Below, one piece after another: positions 23,449-32,683 of a DNA stretch of 64,000 nt (positions are counted from its first letter, which is position 1; every line of letters begins with the position of its first letter). Both the position numbers and the translations under genes were made by a program. Origin of the DNA: Flavobacterium sp. (lineage in GTDB: Bacteria; Bacteroidota; Bacteroidia; Flavobacteriales; Flavobacteriaceae). The stretch covers positions 1-64,000 of the forward strand of contig VEQT01000005.1 in the NCBI GenBank assembly GCA_018883065.1, written 5' to 3'. The notes beneath the pieces are model-generated. The model worked only from the letters and a program-made list of their open reading frames with translations. It was not told where the DNA came from and searched no databases.

Positions 23449-23461
23449 TACGATTAGCACT

Positions 23462-26269
23462 ATGAAAAAAAGTTTGTACGCACTCGCATTTTTGGCATTT
23501 ACTTTTTCGGGTATTGCACAATCGCTTAGCCAATTTGTAAATCCCATTATCGGAACGGGTGGACATGGACACACCTTTCCCGGTGCAACAACACCTTTTG
23601 GTATGGTACAATTATCGCCCGACACCCGCATTGATGGTAGCTGGGATGGTTGTTCGGGCTACCATTATTCGGATTCGGTCATTTATGGATTTTCGCACAC
23701 CCACCTCAATGGCACAGGCTGCTCTGACTTTGGCGATATCATGCTCATGCCTACTATGGGCGAGCCTTCGTTGGAAAATAAAGTGTATGCATCCAATTTT
23801 TCACATGCCAACGAAAAAGCTTCGGCGGGCTACTATGCCGTGAAACTAGACAAGCACAACATCGACGTGCGATTAACCGCTTCCACTCGAGTTGGGTTTC
23901 ATGAATATACCTTTAACAAAGATGGTCAAGCCAATATTATACTCGATTTGAATCACCGCGACAAACTACTGCAAGGCGTAATTCGGGTTCTCGATGATAA
24001 AACTATTGAAGTATTACGCAGAAGCGAAGCTTGGGCCAAAGACCAATATGTATATGCCCGAATCGAATTTAACCAACCCATGCTCATTTCTAACTACACC
24101 GGTGATTCCCGCTATAATCAAAACGAATATTACGGTTCTAAACTGGCCATGAGTTTCTCCAAACAAGTGCATAAAGGCGAAAAAATCCTTATGAAAGTCT
24201 CGCTTTCACCCACTAGTTTTGATGGGGCAAAGCTTAACAGTACTGAAATTAAGGATTGGGATTTTCAAAAAGTCCAGCAAGCTGCTGTAGCACTTTGGGA
24301 CAGTGAATTAGCAAAAATTGCTGTGAATACCAATGACAAAGACAAATCTACTATTTTCTACACGGCTTTATACCACACGATGATGCAACCCAATATTGCC
24401 CAAGATCTCGATGGCAGTTACCGCGGAAGAGACAACAAAATGCATCATGCCGAGGGCTTTACCTACTATTCTGTCTTTTCGTTGTGGGACACCTTTCGAG
24501 CCGCTCATCCATTATATACCTTGATCGATAAAAAACGTACCGCCGACTTCATCAACACTTTTTTGGCCCAATACGAACAAGGCGGCCGCTTGCCTGTTTG
24601 GGAATTGGCTTCCAATGAAACCGATTGTATGATTGGCTACCACTCCGTTTCAGTCATTGCCGATGCCATGGCCAAAGGCATCACGGGCTTTGATTACGAA
24701 AAAGCATTTCAAGCTTCCAAACACAGTGCCATGTTGGATCATTTGGGATTGGACGCCTACAAAAAACAGGGATTTATCTCGATGGATGACGAACACGAAA
24801 GCGTATCCAAAACCTTAGAATATGCTTATGATGATTGGTGTATTGCCCAAATGGCACTGATACTAAACAAAAAAGAAGACTATGAATATTTCATGAAACG
24901 GTCTCAAAGTTGGAAGAATGTAATTGACAATACATTGGGGTTCATGCGTCCCAAGAAAAACGGAGGCTGGGATAAGCCCTTTGAGCCTCGCGAAATCAAC
25001 AATAATTTTACCGAAGGCAACAGCTGGCAGTATTCATTTTTTGTTCCTCAAGATATTGACGGCATGATACAAGCTTATGGTGGTCGTGCTAAATTTGAAG
25101 CCAAATTGGATGAACTATTCAATAGCGAATCTAAAACTACCGGTAGAGATCAGGCCGATGTTACCGGATTAATTGGGCAATACGCACACGGAAACGAGCC
25201 CAGTCACCACATGGCTTATTTGTATAATTATGTAGGTAAGCCCGAAAAAACGGCACAGAAAGTGAAGTACATTTTGGACAATTTTTATAAAAATGAACCC
25301 GACGGGTTAATCGGAAATGAAGATTGCGGACAAATGAGCGCTTGGTACGTGTTGAGTGCGATGGGGATTTATGCAGTAACGCCGGGAAATCCAGAGTGGA
25401 CTAGCACTAAACCCTATTTTGAACGAATTAAGGTGAATTTTGAAGACAGAAATCCCGAGGAAATCAGTGCTACGAGCACAGGTGAATACAAAAAATATTT
25501 TGGACTTAAGCCTGAGAAAAGAACATACGGATTTGCACATCAATTACTAACTCCAGTTCCCGTAATTCAAGCGGCGAGCAAATCATTTACCGATAGTTTG
25601 AAGATCGAATTAGTAGCACAAAACCCAACAGATGAAATCTATTATTCCATAACCACAAAGGATGAACCAAAAATTGTAGGCGTGTCATTCCTGTATACCC
25701 AACCGCTTACCATTTCAAAAACGTCGACGATTAAAGCATTTTCTAAAAACAAAGCCAATCAAAGCGCTACGGTTGAAGCTCATTTCTTTAAAAAGCCAAA
25801 TAACTACAGCATAAACATCAAATCGAAATATAATCCACAATACCATGCCGGGGGACCTGATGGGTTGTTAGACGGAATATTGGGTTCCGAAAATTGGCGA
25901 AAAGGCGACTGGCAAGGCTACCAATCACAAGATTTTGAAGCGACGATAGATTTGCAACAAAATAAAACAATCACTCAAATCAGCGCGCGCTTTTTACAAG
26001 ACATGCGCTCTTGGATTTTGATGCCTACCAAGGTTGATTATTTGATTTCGGAGGACAACGAGCATTTTAGTTTGTTTAGAACAGTAGAAAATTCACTCGA
26101 TCCCCAAACCGAAGCCACCACGATTTTGAGTTTCACCGGCACACAGTTTCCGGGAATGCAAGCCCGTTATGTAAAAGTGGTGGCCCATAATTTTGGGGTT
26201 TTACCCAGTTGGCACCAAGGGGCAGGTGGGGACGCCTTTATTTTTATTGACGAAATTCAAATTGATTAA
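23462..26269 (+). CDS. GH92 family alpha-mannosidase-like glycoside hydrolase with C-terminal accessory/discoidin-like region
   Basis: Signal peptide; FVNPIIGTGGHGHTFPGATTPFGMVQLSPD, YSVFSLWDTFRAAHPL, GNEDCGQMSAWYVLSAMGIY. Confidence 0.93.
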   Translation: MKKSLYALAFLAFTFSGIAQSLSQFVNPIIGTGGHGHTFPGATTPFGMVQLSPDTRIDGSWDGCSGYHYSDSVIYGFSHTHLNGTGCSDFGDIMLMPTMGEPSLENKVYASNFSHANEKASAGYYAVKLDKHNIDVRLTASTRVGFHEYTFNKDGQANIILDLNHRDKLLQGVIRVLDDKTIEVLRRSEAWAKDQYVYARIEFNQPMLISNYTGDSRYNQNEYYGSKLAMSFSKQVHKGEKILMKVSLSPTSFDGAKLNSTEIKDWDFQKVQQAAVALWDSELAKIAVNTNDKDKSTIFYTALYHTMMQPNIAQDLDGSYRGRDNKMHHAEGFTYYSVFSLWDTFRAAHPLYTLIDKKRTADFINTFLAQYEQGGRLPVWELASNETDCMIGYHSVSVIADAMAKGITGFDYEKAFQASKHSAMLDHLGLDAYKKQGFISMDDEHESVSKTLEYAYDDWCIAQMALILNKKEDYEYFMKRSQSWKNVIDNTLGFMRPKKNGGWDKPFEPREINNNFTEGNSWQYSFFVPQDIDGMIQAYGGRAKFEAKLDELFNSESKTTGRDQADVTGLIGQYAHGNEPSHHMAYLYNYVGKPEKTAQKVKYILDNFYKNEPDGLIGNEDCGQMSAWYVLSAMGIYAVTPGNPEWTSTKPYFERIKVNFEDRNPEEISATSTGEYKKYFGLKPEKRTYGFAHQLLTPVPVIQAASKSFTDSLKIELVAQNPTDEIYYSITTKDEPKIVGVSFLYTQPLTISKTSTIKAFSKNKANQSATVEAHFFKKPNNYSINIKSKYNPQYHAGGPDGLLDGILGSENWRKGDWQGYQSQDFEATIDLQQNKTITQISARFLQDMRSWILMPTKVDYLISEDNEHFSLFRTVENSLDPQTEATTILSFTGTQFPGMQARYVKVVAHNFGVLPSWHQGAGGDAFIFIDEIQID

Positions 26270-26275
26270 GCCGCC

Positions 26276-27058
26276 ATGCAACCTGAAACATTAAAAATCG
26301 CTTGGATACAAACCGATTTGGAGTGGGAAAATCCAGCTGTAAATTGGCAACGAATGGGCCAAAAAATAGCCGAAATCACTACGGCTGTTGATCTGATTGT
26401 GCTACCCGAACTGTTTACCACAGGCTTCACCATGAATGCCCAAGCGGTAGCTGAAACCATGCAAGGCGATACAATAGCCTGGCTCCAACAGATGGCAAAA
26501 GTCAAAAACTGCGCGATTACTGGCAGTTTAGTGATTAAAGAAAAAGGTAATTTTTACAACCGGTTGGTTTTTGTTTTTCCGAATGGGGATTTAAAAACCT
26601 ACGACAAACGCCACTTGTTTACCTTGGCTGGAGAGGATAAAGTGTACACCGCCGGGAGGGATAAATTAATCATTGATTACAAAGGATTTAAGATTTGTCC
26701 GCTTATTTGTTACGATTTGCGTTTTCCGGTATTTTCACGCAATACAGAAAAATACGATTTGTTGCTGTATGTAGCCAATTGGCCCTCGCCCAGAATTGCA
26801 GCCTGGGATGCTTTGCTCAAAGCCCGCGCCATCGAAAATTGTTGTTATGTAGTGGGCGTAAACCGCTTGGGTATTGATGCCAATGCGTTGGACTATCCGG
26901 GTCATTCGCAGGGAATCGATTTTGCAGGAAATTTGTTGCACGATTCAGCCTCAAAAGCAGAACTAGCATGGGTAGAAATCAATAAAAAAGAATTGCTTGA
27001 TTTTAGAACGCGATTTGCTTTTTTGGCCGATCAAGATCGGTTTACGGTTGAAGATTAA
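26276..27058 (+). CDS. Carbon-nitrogen hydrolase (omega-amidase/nitrilase family)
   Basis: LPELFTTGF, YDKRHLF, CPLICYDLRFPVF catalytic E-K-C. Confidence 0.92.
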   Translation: MQPETLKIAWIQTDLEWENPAVNWQRMGQKIAEITTAVDLIVLPELFTTGFTMNAQAVAETMQGDTIAWLQQMAKVKNCAITGSLVIKEKGNFYNRLVFVFPNGDLKTYDKRHLFTLAGEDKVYTAGRDKLIIDYKGFKICPLICYDLRFPVFSRNTEKYDLLLYVANWPSPRIAAWDALLKARAIENCCYVVGVNRLGIDANALDYPGHSQGIDFAGNLLHDSASKAELAWVEINKKELLDFRTRFAFLADQDRFTVED

Positions 27059-28670
27059 CCATTTGCTCTATATCCCAGTTGGCGCGCACATCTATTTCTT
27101 TCGGAAAATAAAACACCTCTTCAGATTGCCTTTTGGCCAAGAAATTCCCGGCATCCCAGGCCTTGTTTTGGTTGTCATCGTAAATCACGCGTAGCGTATA
27201 TTTTTCAGGTTTGATTAAGGAAAAAGGAAGGGGTTCTGGGCTTGCTAGCACCGCTTGTTCTAGCACCTCTCCCGATTTGTCCAAGAGTTCAACCAGCAGG
27301 GGAAAGCGCTTGGCATTGCTAATAGTCAATTGCAGATTTCCATATTCGGACGTGTTTTTGGTTTCAACTTTATAAACTACAGTGTCATTTGTTTGTTCCA
27401 TAAAGTCAGTTAATGCGCCAGGCAGTAATTGAATGGTGTATTTTTCGAGGGGTTCTTTGGCAAAGGCCAAGGTCAGTTTTTGGTTCCAAGTATCGTTTAC
27501 TACGCGAAATGTAACTTGCGTTGAATCTTTTCGTTTGATGCTCATTTTGGACGCATCCCATTTTACAATAGGGGTAGATGTCTCTAGTTCAAACTCGTTT
27601 TTCAAGGGTAAAACACCACTAAACACAGGTTTTATACTCAACGAATCGACTTTCTGCCCTTTGAGTTTTACCATAAAATTTTGCATGGCAATCCCGTTAG
27701 TTACATCAACCGAAATCGAGTCGATTTTTGCTTTTTCTTCTTTGGTTTTCATAGACCATTTGATGGGTTTATGCCAAATTTGTATGGAGTCTTTTTTAGG
27801 AAATTTAGAAATAAGCACCGGGTAATTTTCGCCTGCTTTGGTTAGATTGACTTTAATTTTACTCGGTTCGCCTTCGTAGCCCAACAACAGTCGATTGGCC
27901 GAAGCTTGTGATACTTTTACGGTTTTATTGGCAGGAACTTCTTTAAATAATTTTAGATTAAACACACTATCAGTTGGCACAGTAATGAATTGTTGATGAA
28001 ATCCAATTTTATCTTCTTTGGGATTGAAACGGTAATTGCTGTTTTCGTCTTTTAATGCAACTAATAGGTATTTTCCGGCTTTGAGGTTCGCCAATTCAAA
28101 GGTGGTTGCACTGTCTAGTGTATTGGTTACATAGCGCGGATTTTCCTTGAATACGATTGAATCCGTGTATTTTTCATTGGCCTCGTAAAGCATCACCGAT
28201 ACAAAATGATCTGTTTTTGTATTGAGCGCATCGGCAATAGTGCCTTTAATCGACAGGGAATCGATATAACTTCCCGTGGAGCACAAAAACTTAAATTGGC
28301 GCAACGGATTGCCCTCGTTGTTGTCTTGAATGCTTTCGCCAAAATTAAAACTGTAGGTGGTGTTGGGCGCTAAGGTGTCTTTTATTTTTAATATAATGGT
28401 TTTACTTGCGGTAGATGGAGTAATTTCCGGTTGGTATTTAAGTGGAGGCGAAATGATGAGTTGTTTGTTGACGTTTTTCAATTTCACATATTCGTCAAAC
28501 GTAAACTGTACCGTTTTTGTAGAAAAGTTGGTCGTGTAATTTTTGGGGATACAAAATTTAAGCACCGGAGCCAAGGTGTCTTTCAATCCGCCAGAAATCG
28601 AACCGCGCTTGGCACAACTGCAAAAGACTAGTAGAGATAGAACTAGAACAATACCGGTTTTTTTATACAT
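27042..28670 (-). CDS. Ig-like domain lipoprotein
   Basis: Lipobox LLVFCSC after MYKKTGIVLV; N-terminal GLKDTLAPVL...; overlaps 3' end of the convergent amidase by 17 nt. Confidence 0.75.
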   Translation of the reverse strand: MYKKTGIVLVLSLLVFCSCAKRGSISGGLKDTLAPVLKFCIPKNYTTNFSTKTVQFTFDEYVKLKNVNKQLIISPPLKYQPEITPSTASKTIILKIKDTLAPNTTYSFNFGESIQDNNEGNPLRQFKFLCSTGSYIDSLSIKGTIADALNTKTDHFVSVMLYEANEKYTDSIVFKENPRYVTNTLDSATTFELANLKAGKYLLVALKDENSNYRFNPKEDKIGFHQQFITVPTDSVFNLKLFKEVPANKTVKVSQASANRLLLGYEGEPSKIKVNLTKAGENYPVLISKFPKKDSIQIWHKPIKWSMKTKEEKAKIDSISVDVTNGIAMQNFMVKLKGQKVDSLSIKPVFSGVLPLKNEFELETSTPIVKWDASKMSIKRKDSTQVTFRVVNDTWNQKLTLAFAKEPLEKYTIQLLPGALTDFMEQTNDTVVYKVETKNTSEYGNLQLTISNAKRFPLLVELLDKSGEVLEQAVLASPEPLPFSLIKPEKYTLRVIYDDNQNKAWDAGNFLAKRQSEEVFYFPKEIDVRANWDIEQMVNLQP

Positions 28671-28749
28671 GTTTGGGTTCATTAATTTGCATGGCAAAAT
28701 AACAATATTATATGCTGTAACCGAAACATTTTACCCAAATCTTCTACAA

Positions 28750-29433
28750 TCAAGCCGAGAAGGCCATGCACACTACCGACACCTTTGCCCCCGGAATTTT
28801 AAGCAAAGCATGTGTACAGGCCTCAAGTGTAGAGCCTGTTGTGAGCACGTCGTCAACCAACAAAAAATGCAAGTTTTCATCAGCTAGCGTGGGGTGTGCT
28901 TCAAAACGGGTTTCTTGCACTATAGTGGTACGTGAACCTAAGTTTTTTTTTGTTTGGGTAGATGAATAAGTGTTTCGAAACAACAATTGATCGCGATAGG
29001 GTATTCCAAAAGATAATGCCAATGCTTGCCCAAACTTGGCCACTTGATTATATCCGCGTTCGTTTAATCGTTTGGTGTGCAATGGTACCGGAATTACCAC
29101 ATCAAATGTTTGATTTTGGGCAATAGCATGCAATTCATGGGCATACCAAAGACCAAGACATTGGCCTATTTGGGGTTGATTTTTATATTTCAAATTTTGA
29201 ATTAGGGTTTGCACAATCCCTTTTTTATGATAATACAAAAATGCCGCAGCAAATTCAATTGGTACTTTTCCATAAAATTTTTGAAGTGCTTCGTTATTGG
29301 AAATGAGGTGCTGCTGAGTTTGGGGAAGTTGGTGTCGGCATCGCACACAAATAATGAATTCTTGGGACAGTAAAAGCTGGGCACATCCGGCACAGATTTT
29401 AGGAAAAAACAGGTTTACAATCGATTCAAACAT
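28750..29433 (-). CDS. ComF-family phosphoribosyltransferase
   Basis: FFPKICAGCAQLLL zinc-ribbon-like N-terminus; RLNERGYNQVAKFGQAL; LLVDDVLTTGSTLEAC PRT motif; ATG 29433 preferred. Confidence 0.88.
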   Translation of the reverse strand: MFESIVNLFFPKICAGCAQLLLSQEFIICVRCRHQLPQTQQHLISNNEALQKFYGKVPIEFAAAFLYYHKKGIVQTLIQNLKYKNQPQIGQCLGLWYAHELHAIAQNQTFDVVIPVPLHTKRLNERGYNQVAKFGQALALSFGIPYRDQLLFRNTYSSTQTKKNLGSRTTIVQETRFEAHPTLADENLHFLLVDDVLTTGSTLEACTHALLKIPGAKVSVVCMAFSA

Positions 29434-29526
29434 AAGGCGTATAATTAGAGCATTAAAAGTATAAAAATCCCGAATTAGTTGTGTTTTTATTTTAATCCAT
29501 CTCAATCCTTTTTATATTTTTGCAGC

Positions 29527-31071
29527 ATGGCAAAACAAGAAGATTTATTTAAAAATGTCCTTTCGCACGCAAAAGAATACGGGTTTATTTTTCCGTCAAG
29601 CGAAATTTATGACGGACTGAGCGCAGTATATGATTATGCGCAAAATGGAGTTGAATTAAAGAAAAACATCCGCGAATACTGGTGGAAATCGATGGTGCAA
29701 ATGCATGAAAACATTGTGGGACTGGATTCCGCTATTTTGATGCATCCCACCACTTGGAAGGCTTCCGGACACGTGGATGCGTTTAATGATCCGTTAATTG
29801 ACAACAAAGATTCCAAAAAAAGATACCGTGCCGACGTCTTGATTGAAGACTATGCCGAAAAATTAAACCTCAAAGCCAAAAAAGAAATCGAAAAAGCACG
29901 TGAGCGTTTTGGTGAAAGCTTTAACGAAGAACAATACAAAACCACCAATCCCCGCGTAATGGAATACCTTTCTAAGGAAAGAGAGATTCTTGAGCGCATG
30001 GGCCGTTCCTTAGGAAACGGTGATTTAGACGATGTTAAAGCACTCATCGAAGAACTCGAAATTGCCGATCCCGAAACCGGTTCTCGCAACTGGACCGAAG
30101 TGCGTCAATTTAACTTGATGTTTGGCACCAAACTGGGCGCTTCGGCCGATAGTGCGATGGACTTGTACTTGCGACCAGAAACTGCTCAGGGAATTTTTGT
30201 CAACTTTTTGAATGTGCAAAAATCGGGCCGCATGAAGATTCCTTTTGGAATAGCACAAACCGGAAAGGCCTTTAGAAATGAAATCGTAGCGCGTCAGTTT
30301 ATTTTTAGAATGCGCGAATTTGAGCAAATGGAAATGCAATTTTTTGTGCGTCCGGGCGAAGAAATGAAGTGGTATGAGTACTGGAAAACCACTCGATTAA
30401 ATTGGCACTTGTCTTTGGGCTTGGGTAAAGAAAATTACCGTTTTCACGACCATGAAAAATTAGCGCATTACGCCAATGCCGCTGCAGATATAGAATTTAA
30501 TTTCCCTTTTGGGTTCAAAGAATTAGAAGGCATTCACTCCCGCACCGATTTTGACTTGAAAGCACATGAGGAGTTTTCGGGTAGAAAGATGCAGTATTTT
30601 GACGCCGAGCTCAATCAAAATTATACGCCCTATGTTGTCGAAACTTCAGTTGGATTAGACCGAATGTTCTTGGCCGTTTTTGCCACTGCGTTAAAAGAAG
30701 AGGTTTTAGAAGATGGTTCAACGCGCACCGTGTTGCAGTTGCCTTCGGTGTTGGCTCCCACCAAAGCAGCCGTGTTGCCCTTAGTCAAAAAAGATGGCTT
30801 ACCCGAATTGGCTCACGAAATCATCGACGAACTCAAATGGGACTTCCATGTAACCTATGACGAAAAAGATGCAGTAGGCCGTCGTTACCGTAGACAAGAT
30901 GCGTTAGGCACGCCATTTTGTATTACAGTTGATCATCAAACCTTAGAAGACAAAACCGTAACCATTCGTCACCGAGACAGCATGAAGCAAGACCGCGTAG
31001 CGATTACCGAATTGAAAGCCATCATAGAAAATGAGGTTTCCATGAAAAATTGGTTGCTAAAAACGAAATAA
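29527..31071 (+). CDS. glyS: Glycyl-tRNA synthetase
   Basis: IFPSSEIYDGLSAVYDYAQNG, RPETAQGIFVNFLNV, EFEQMEMQFFV; start MAKQEDLF at 29527. Confidence 0.95.
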   Translation: MAKQEDLFKNVLSHAKEYGFIFPSSEIYDGLSAVYDYAQNGVELKKNIREYWWKSMVQMHENIVGLDSAILMHPTTWKASGHVDAFNDPLIDNKDSKKRYRADVLIEDYAEKLNLKAKKEIEKARERFGESFNEEQYKTTNPRVMEYLSKEREILERMGRSLGNGDLDDVKALIEELEIADPETGSRNWTEVRQFNLMFGTKLGASADSAMDLYLRPETAQGIFVNFLNVQKSGRMKIPFGIAQTGKAFRNEIVARQFIFRMREFEQMEMQFFVRPGEEMKWYEYWKTTRLNWHLSLGLGKENYRFHDHEKLAHYANAAADIEFNFPFGFKELEGIHSRTDFDLKAHEEFSGRKMQYFDAELNQNYTPYVVETSVGLDRMFLAVFATALKEEVLEDGSTRTVLQLPSVLAPTKAAVLPLVKKDGLPELAHEIIDELKWDFHVTYDEKDAVGRRYRRQDALGTPFCITVDHQTLEDKTVTIRHRDSMKQDRVAITELKAIIENEVSMKNWLLKTK

Positions 31072-31090
31072 CGTTACCTATAACTTATTC

Positions 31091-31124
31091 AATGGCTCGC
31101 TGAAAAGTGAGCCATTTTTTTTAC
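31091..31124 (+). terminator. Terminator of glyS
   Basis: AATGGCTC gctgaaaagt GAGCCATTTTTTTT. Confidence 0.8.
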
Positions 31125-31265
31125 TGAAGACACAGAAATTTAGCCCTGTAATTGTTAATAATTATTGAATTTCTTGTGCATAAGTCTAGCATTTCTCGTT
31201 GGCTAATGGTCTAATTTAGCCCTTGACTAGGTCTGTTTTGTAGATAAAGCCTAGCCTGCAAGCAA

Positions 31266-32159
31266 ATGAAGCATACTTTCATCATTGTGGATGACCAGCC
31301 TGAAAGTATTGAAAATGTGATGGCCATCGCCAGTCATTTTCAGCAGCTGGTTTGTTTGGCCTCGGCCACTACTTATAAAGACGGCTTGAATGCTATTTTG
31401 GAGCACAGCCCGCAGTTGGTATTCTTGGAAATTTCTCCCGATGACAAAAAAAGCAATTTATCCTTGCAACTCATCAACGAATTGCACCGCTTTTTGCGAA
31501 TTGTACCCGAGATCATCGTCATTACCAAGAACAAAGACCTGGCTTTTGAAGCCATGAAATATGAGGTATTGGATTATTTACTTAAACCACTAGACGTAAA
31601 CGAGCTGCGCAAAACGATTTTAAAATACGAGAAGTTTGTATTTGATAATCCGCGACTTTTTACCCAACCCAAAACATCCCGAACGGCGATAGAGGTGGTT
31701 GAGCCTGAGATCATTTCGTCACCGCCTGCTGCAGAATCACCTGATTTACAGAATTTGACTTCAGCCAAAATCATTGAAGCTATACCCGGGATTTCATTAG
31801 CCCAAGAAAAACCCTTGATCATCTGTGTGAAATCCTATGGGGATTACCGTTTTATCGAAGCACGTGACATTTGTTATTTGCAGGCCGACAACAATTCTAC
31901 CGATATTCACCTCAATACAGGCGAGATGATTACCGCCTTCAAAACGCTCAAGCATTTTGAGAGTGTGCTAACCAATCCTTTTGTGCGCATTCACAACAGC
32001 TATATTGTAAATGTTGATTATGTATCACGCATCCACACCGGAAACTCGGTGTGCTACATTAAAAACACCGCTACCAAACTGCCATTTTCCAAGTCTTATA
32101 AGGAAAATATAGATGGAATTATTGCCGCAATTACCAATGGCAATTATTTAGAAATCTAA
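31266..32159 (+). CDS. Orphan LytTR-family response regulator with Asp-to-Glu change at the receiver phospho-acceptor site
   Basis: Receiver FIIVDDQPES...LVFLEISPDD...VITKN...LLKPLD; LytTR domain FIEARDICYLQADNNSTDIHL...FVRIHNSYIVNVDYV. Confidence 0.88.
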   Translation: MKHTFIIVDDQPESIENVMAIASHFQQLVCLASATTYKDGLNAILEHSPQLVFLEISPDDKKSNLSLQLINELHRFLRIVPEIIVITKNKDLAFEAMKYEVLDYLLKPLDVNELRKTILKYEKFVFDNPRLFTQPKTSRTAIEVVEPEIISSPPAAESPDLQNLTSAKIIEAIPGISLAQEKPLIICVKSYGDYRFIEARDICYLQADNNSTDIHLNTGEMITAFKTLKHFESVLTNPFVRIHNSYIVNVDYVSRIHTGNSVCYIKNTATKLPFSKSYKENIDGIIAAITNGNYLEI

Positions 32160-32181
32160 AAAATGCCATCCACTCAAATTT

Positions 32182-32226
32182 GGCTATCATTCACTATCAA
32201 ACGGCCATCATCTACCACAAACGCCC
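32182..32226. promoter_or_regulatory. Phased direct repeats, possible LytTR-type binding sites
   Basis: GGCTATCAT (32182) / GGCCATCAT (32203), 21-bp phasing; CAAACGGCC (32198) / CAAACGCCC (32218), 20-bp phasing. Confidence 0.4.
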
Positions 32227-32268
32227 AAAAACAGTAGATTTCAAGAGACATGCTATATAGTTTTACAC

Positions 32269-32289
32269 CGTGAATCTCCAAGATTTACG
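32269..32289. promoter_or_regulatory. Inverted repeat in the leader/promoter of the repeat-peptide gene
   Basis: CGTGAATCT cca AGATTTACG, 9-bp arms with one G-T. Confidence 0.4.
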
Positions 32290-32332
32290 TCACAACAAGA
32301 AGTAAAACATATAACAATAAAAGTCTCAAATT

Positions 32333-32590
32333 ATGAAAAAAACAGTATTAACTTTAGGATTGTTCTCATTGATGATGATCCTAACTTCGTTCACTAGCCC
32401 AGAGATTGGGGGACAAGAATCACGAGGAAGTAGAAGAATTGTTGAAATAGGTGGACAAGAATCACGAGGAAGTAGAAGAATTGTTGAAATAGGTGGTCAA
32501 GAATCACGAGGAAGTAGAAGAATATTCGAAATAGGTGGTCAAGAATCACGAGGAAGTAGAAGAATAATTGAAAATGAAATTACACTTTAG
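32333..32590 (+). CDS. Secreted repeat-peptide precursor-like small protein with 4 x 14-aa tandem repeat
   Basis: MKKTVLTLGLFSLMMILTSFTSP signal peptide, then four EIGGQESRGSRRI[VFI] units, then ENEITL; own terminator. Confidence 0.85.
   Translation: MKKTVLTLGLFSLMMILTSFTSPEIGGQESRGSRRIVEIGGQESRGSRRIVEIGGQESRGSRRIFEIGGQESRGSRRIIENEITL
32402..32569 (+). repeat. 4 x 42-bp in-frame tandem repeat
   Basis: Units 32402-32443, 32444-32485, 32486-32527, 32528-32569; core caagaatcacgaggaagtagaagaat identical in all four. Confidence 0.98.
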
Positions 32591-32621
32591 TTGATGTAAT
32601 TTTAACTATTTTTAATATATT

Positions 32622-32650
32622 GCCCGATAGATATCTATCGGGCTTTTTAT
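32622..32650 (+). terminator. Terminator of the repeat-peptide gene
   Basis: Perfect 22-bp palindrome GCCCGATAGATATCTATCGGGC followed by TTTTTATTT. Confidence 0.85.
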
Positions 32651-32683
32651 TTGTAGTTATCACCAATTCTTAATAAAACAAAA

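Noticed and set aside
22606-26269. Polysaccharide utilisation locus around GH92
   Set aside because: No SusC/SusD pair or regulator nearby; only GH92 plus an EEP-family protein.
27042-27058. 17-nt overlap of convergent genes as an assembly error
   Set aside because: Both reading frames are intact with sensible C-termini; short convergent overlaps are common.
32402-32569. Interpretation of the 4 x 42-bp repeats as a CRISPR array
   Set aside because: Units are contiguous with no spacers and lie in one open frame after a signal peptide.
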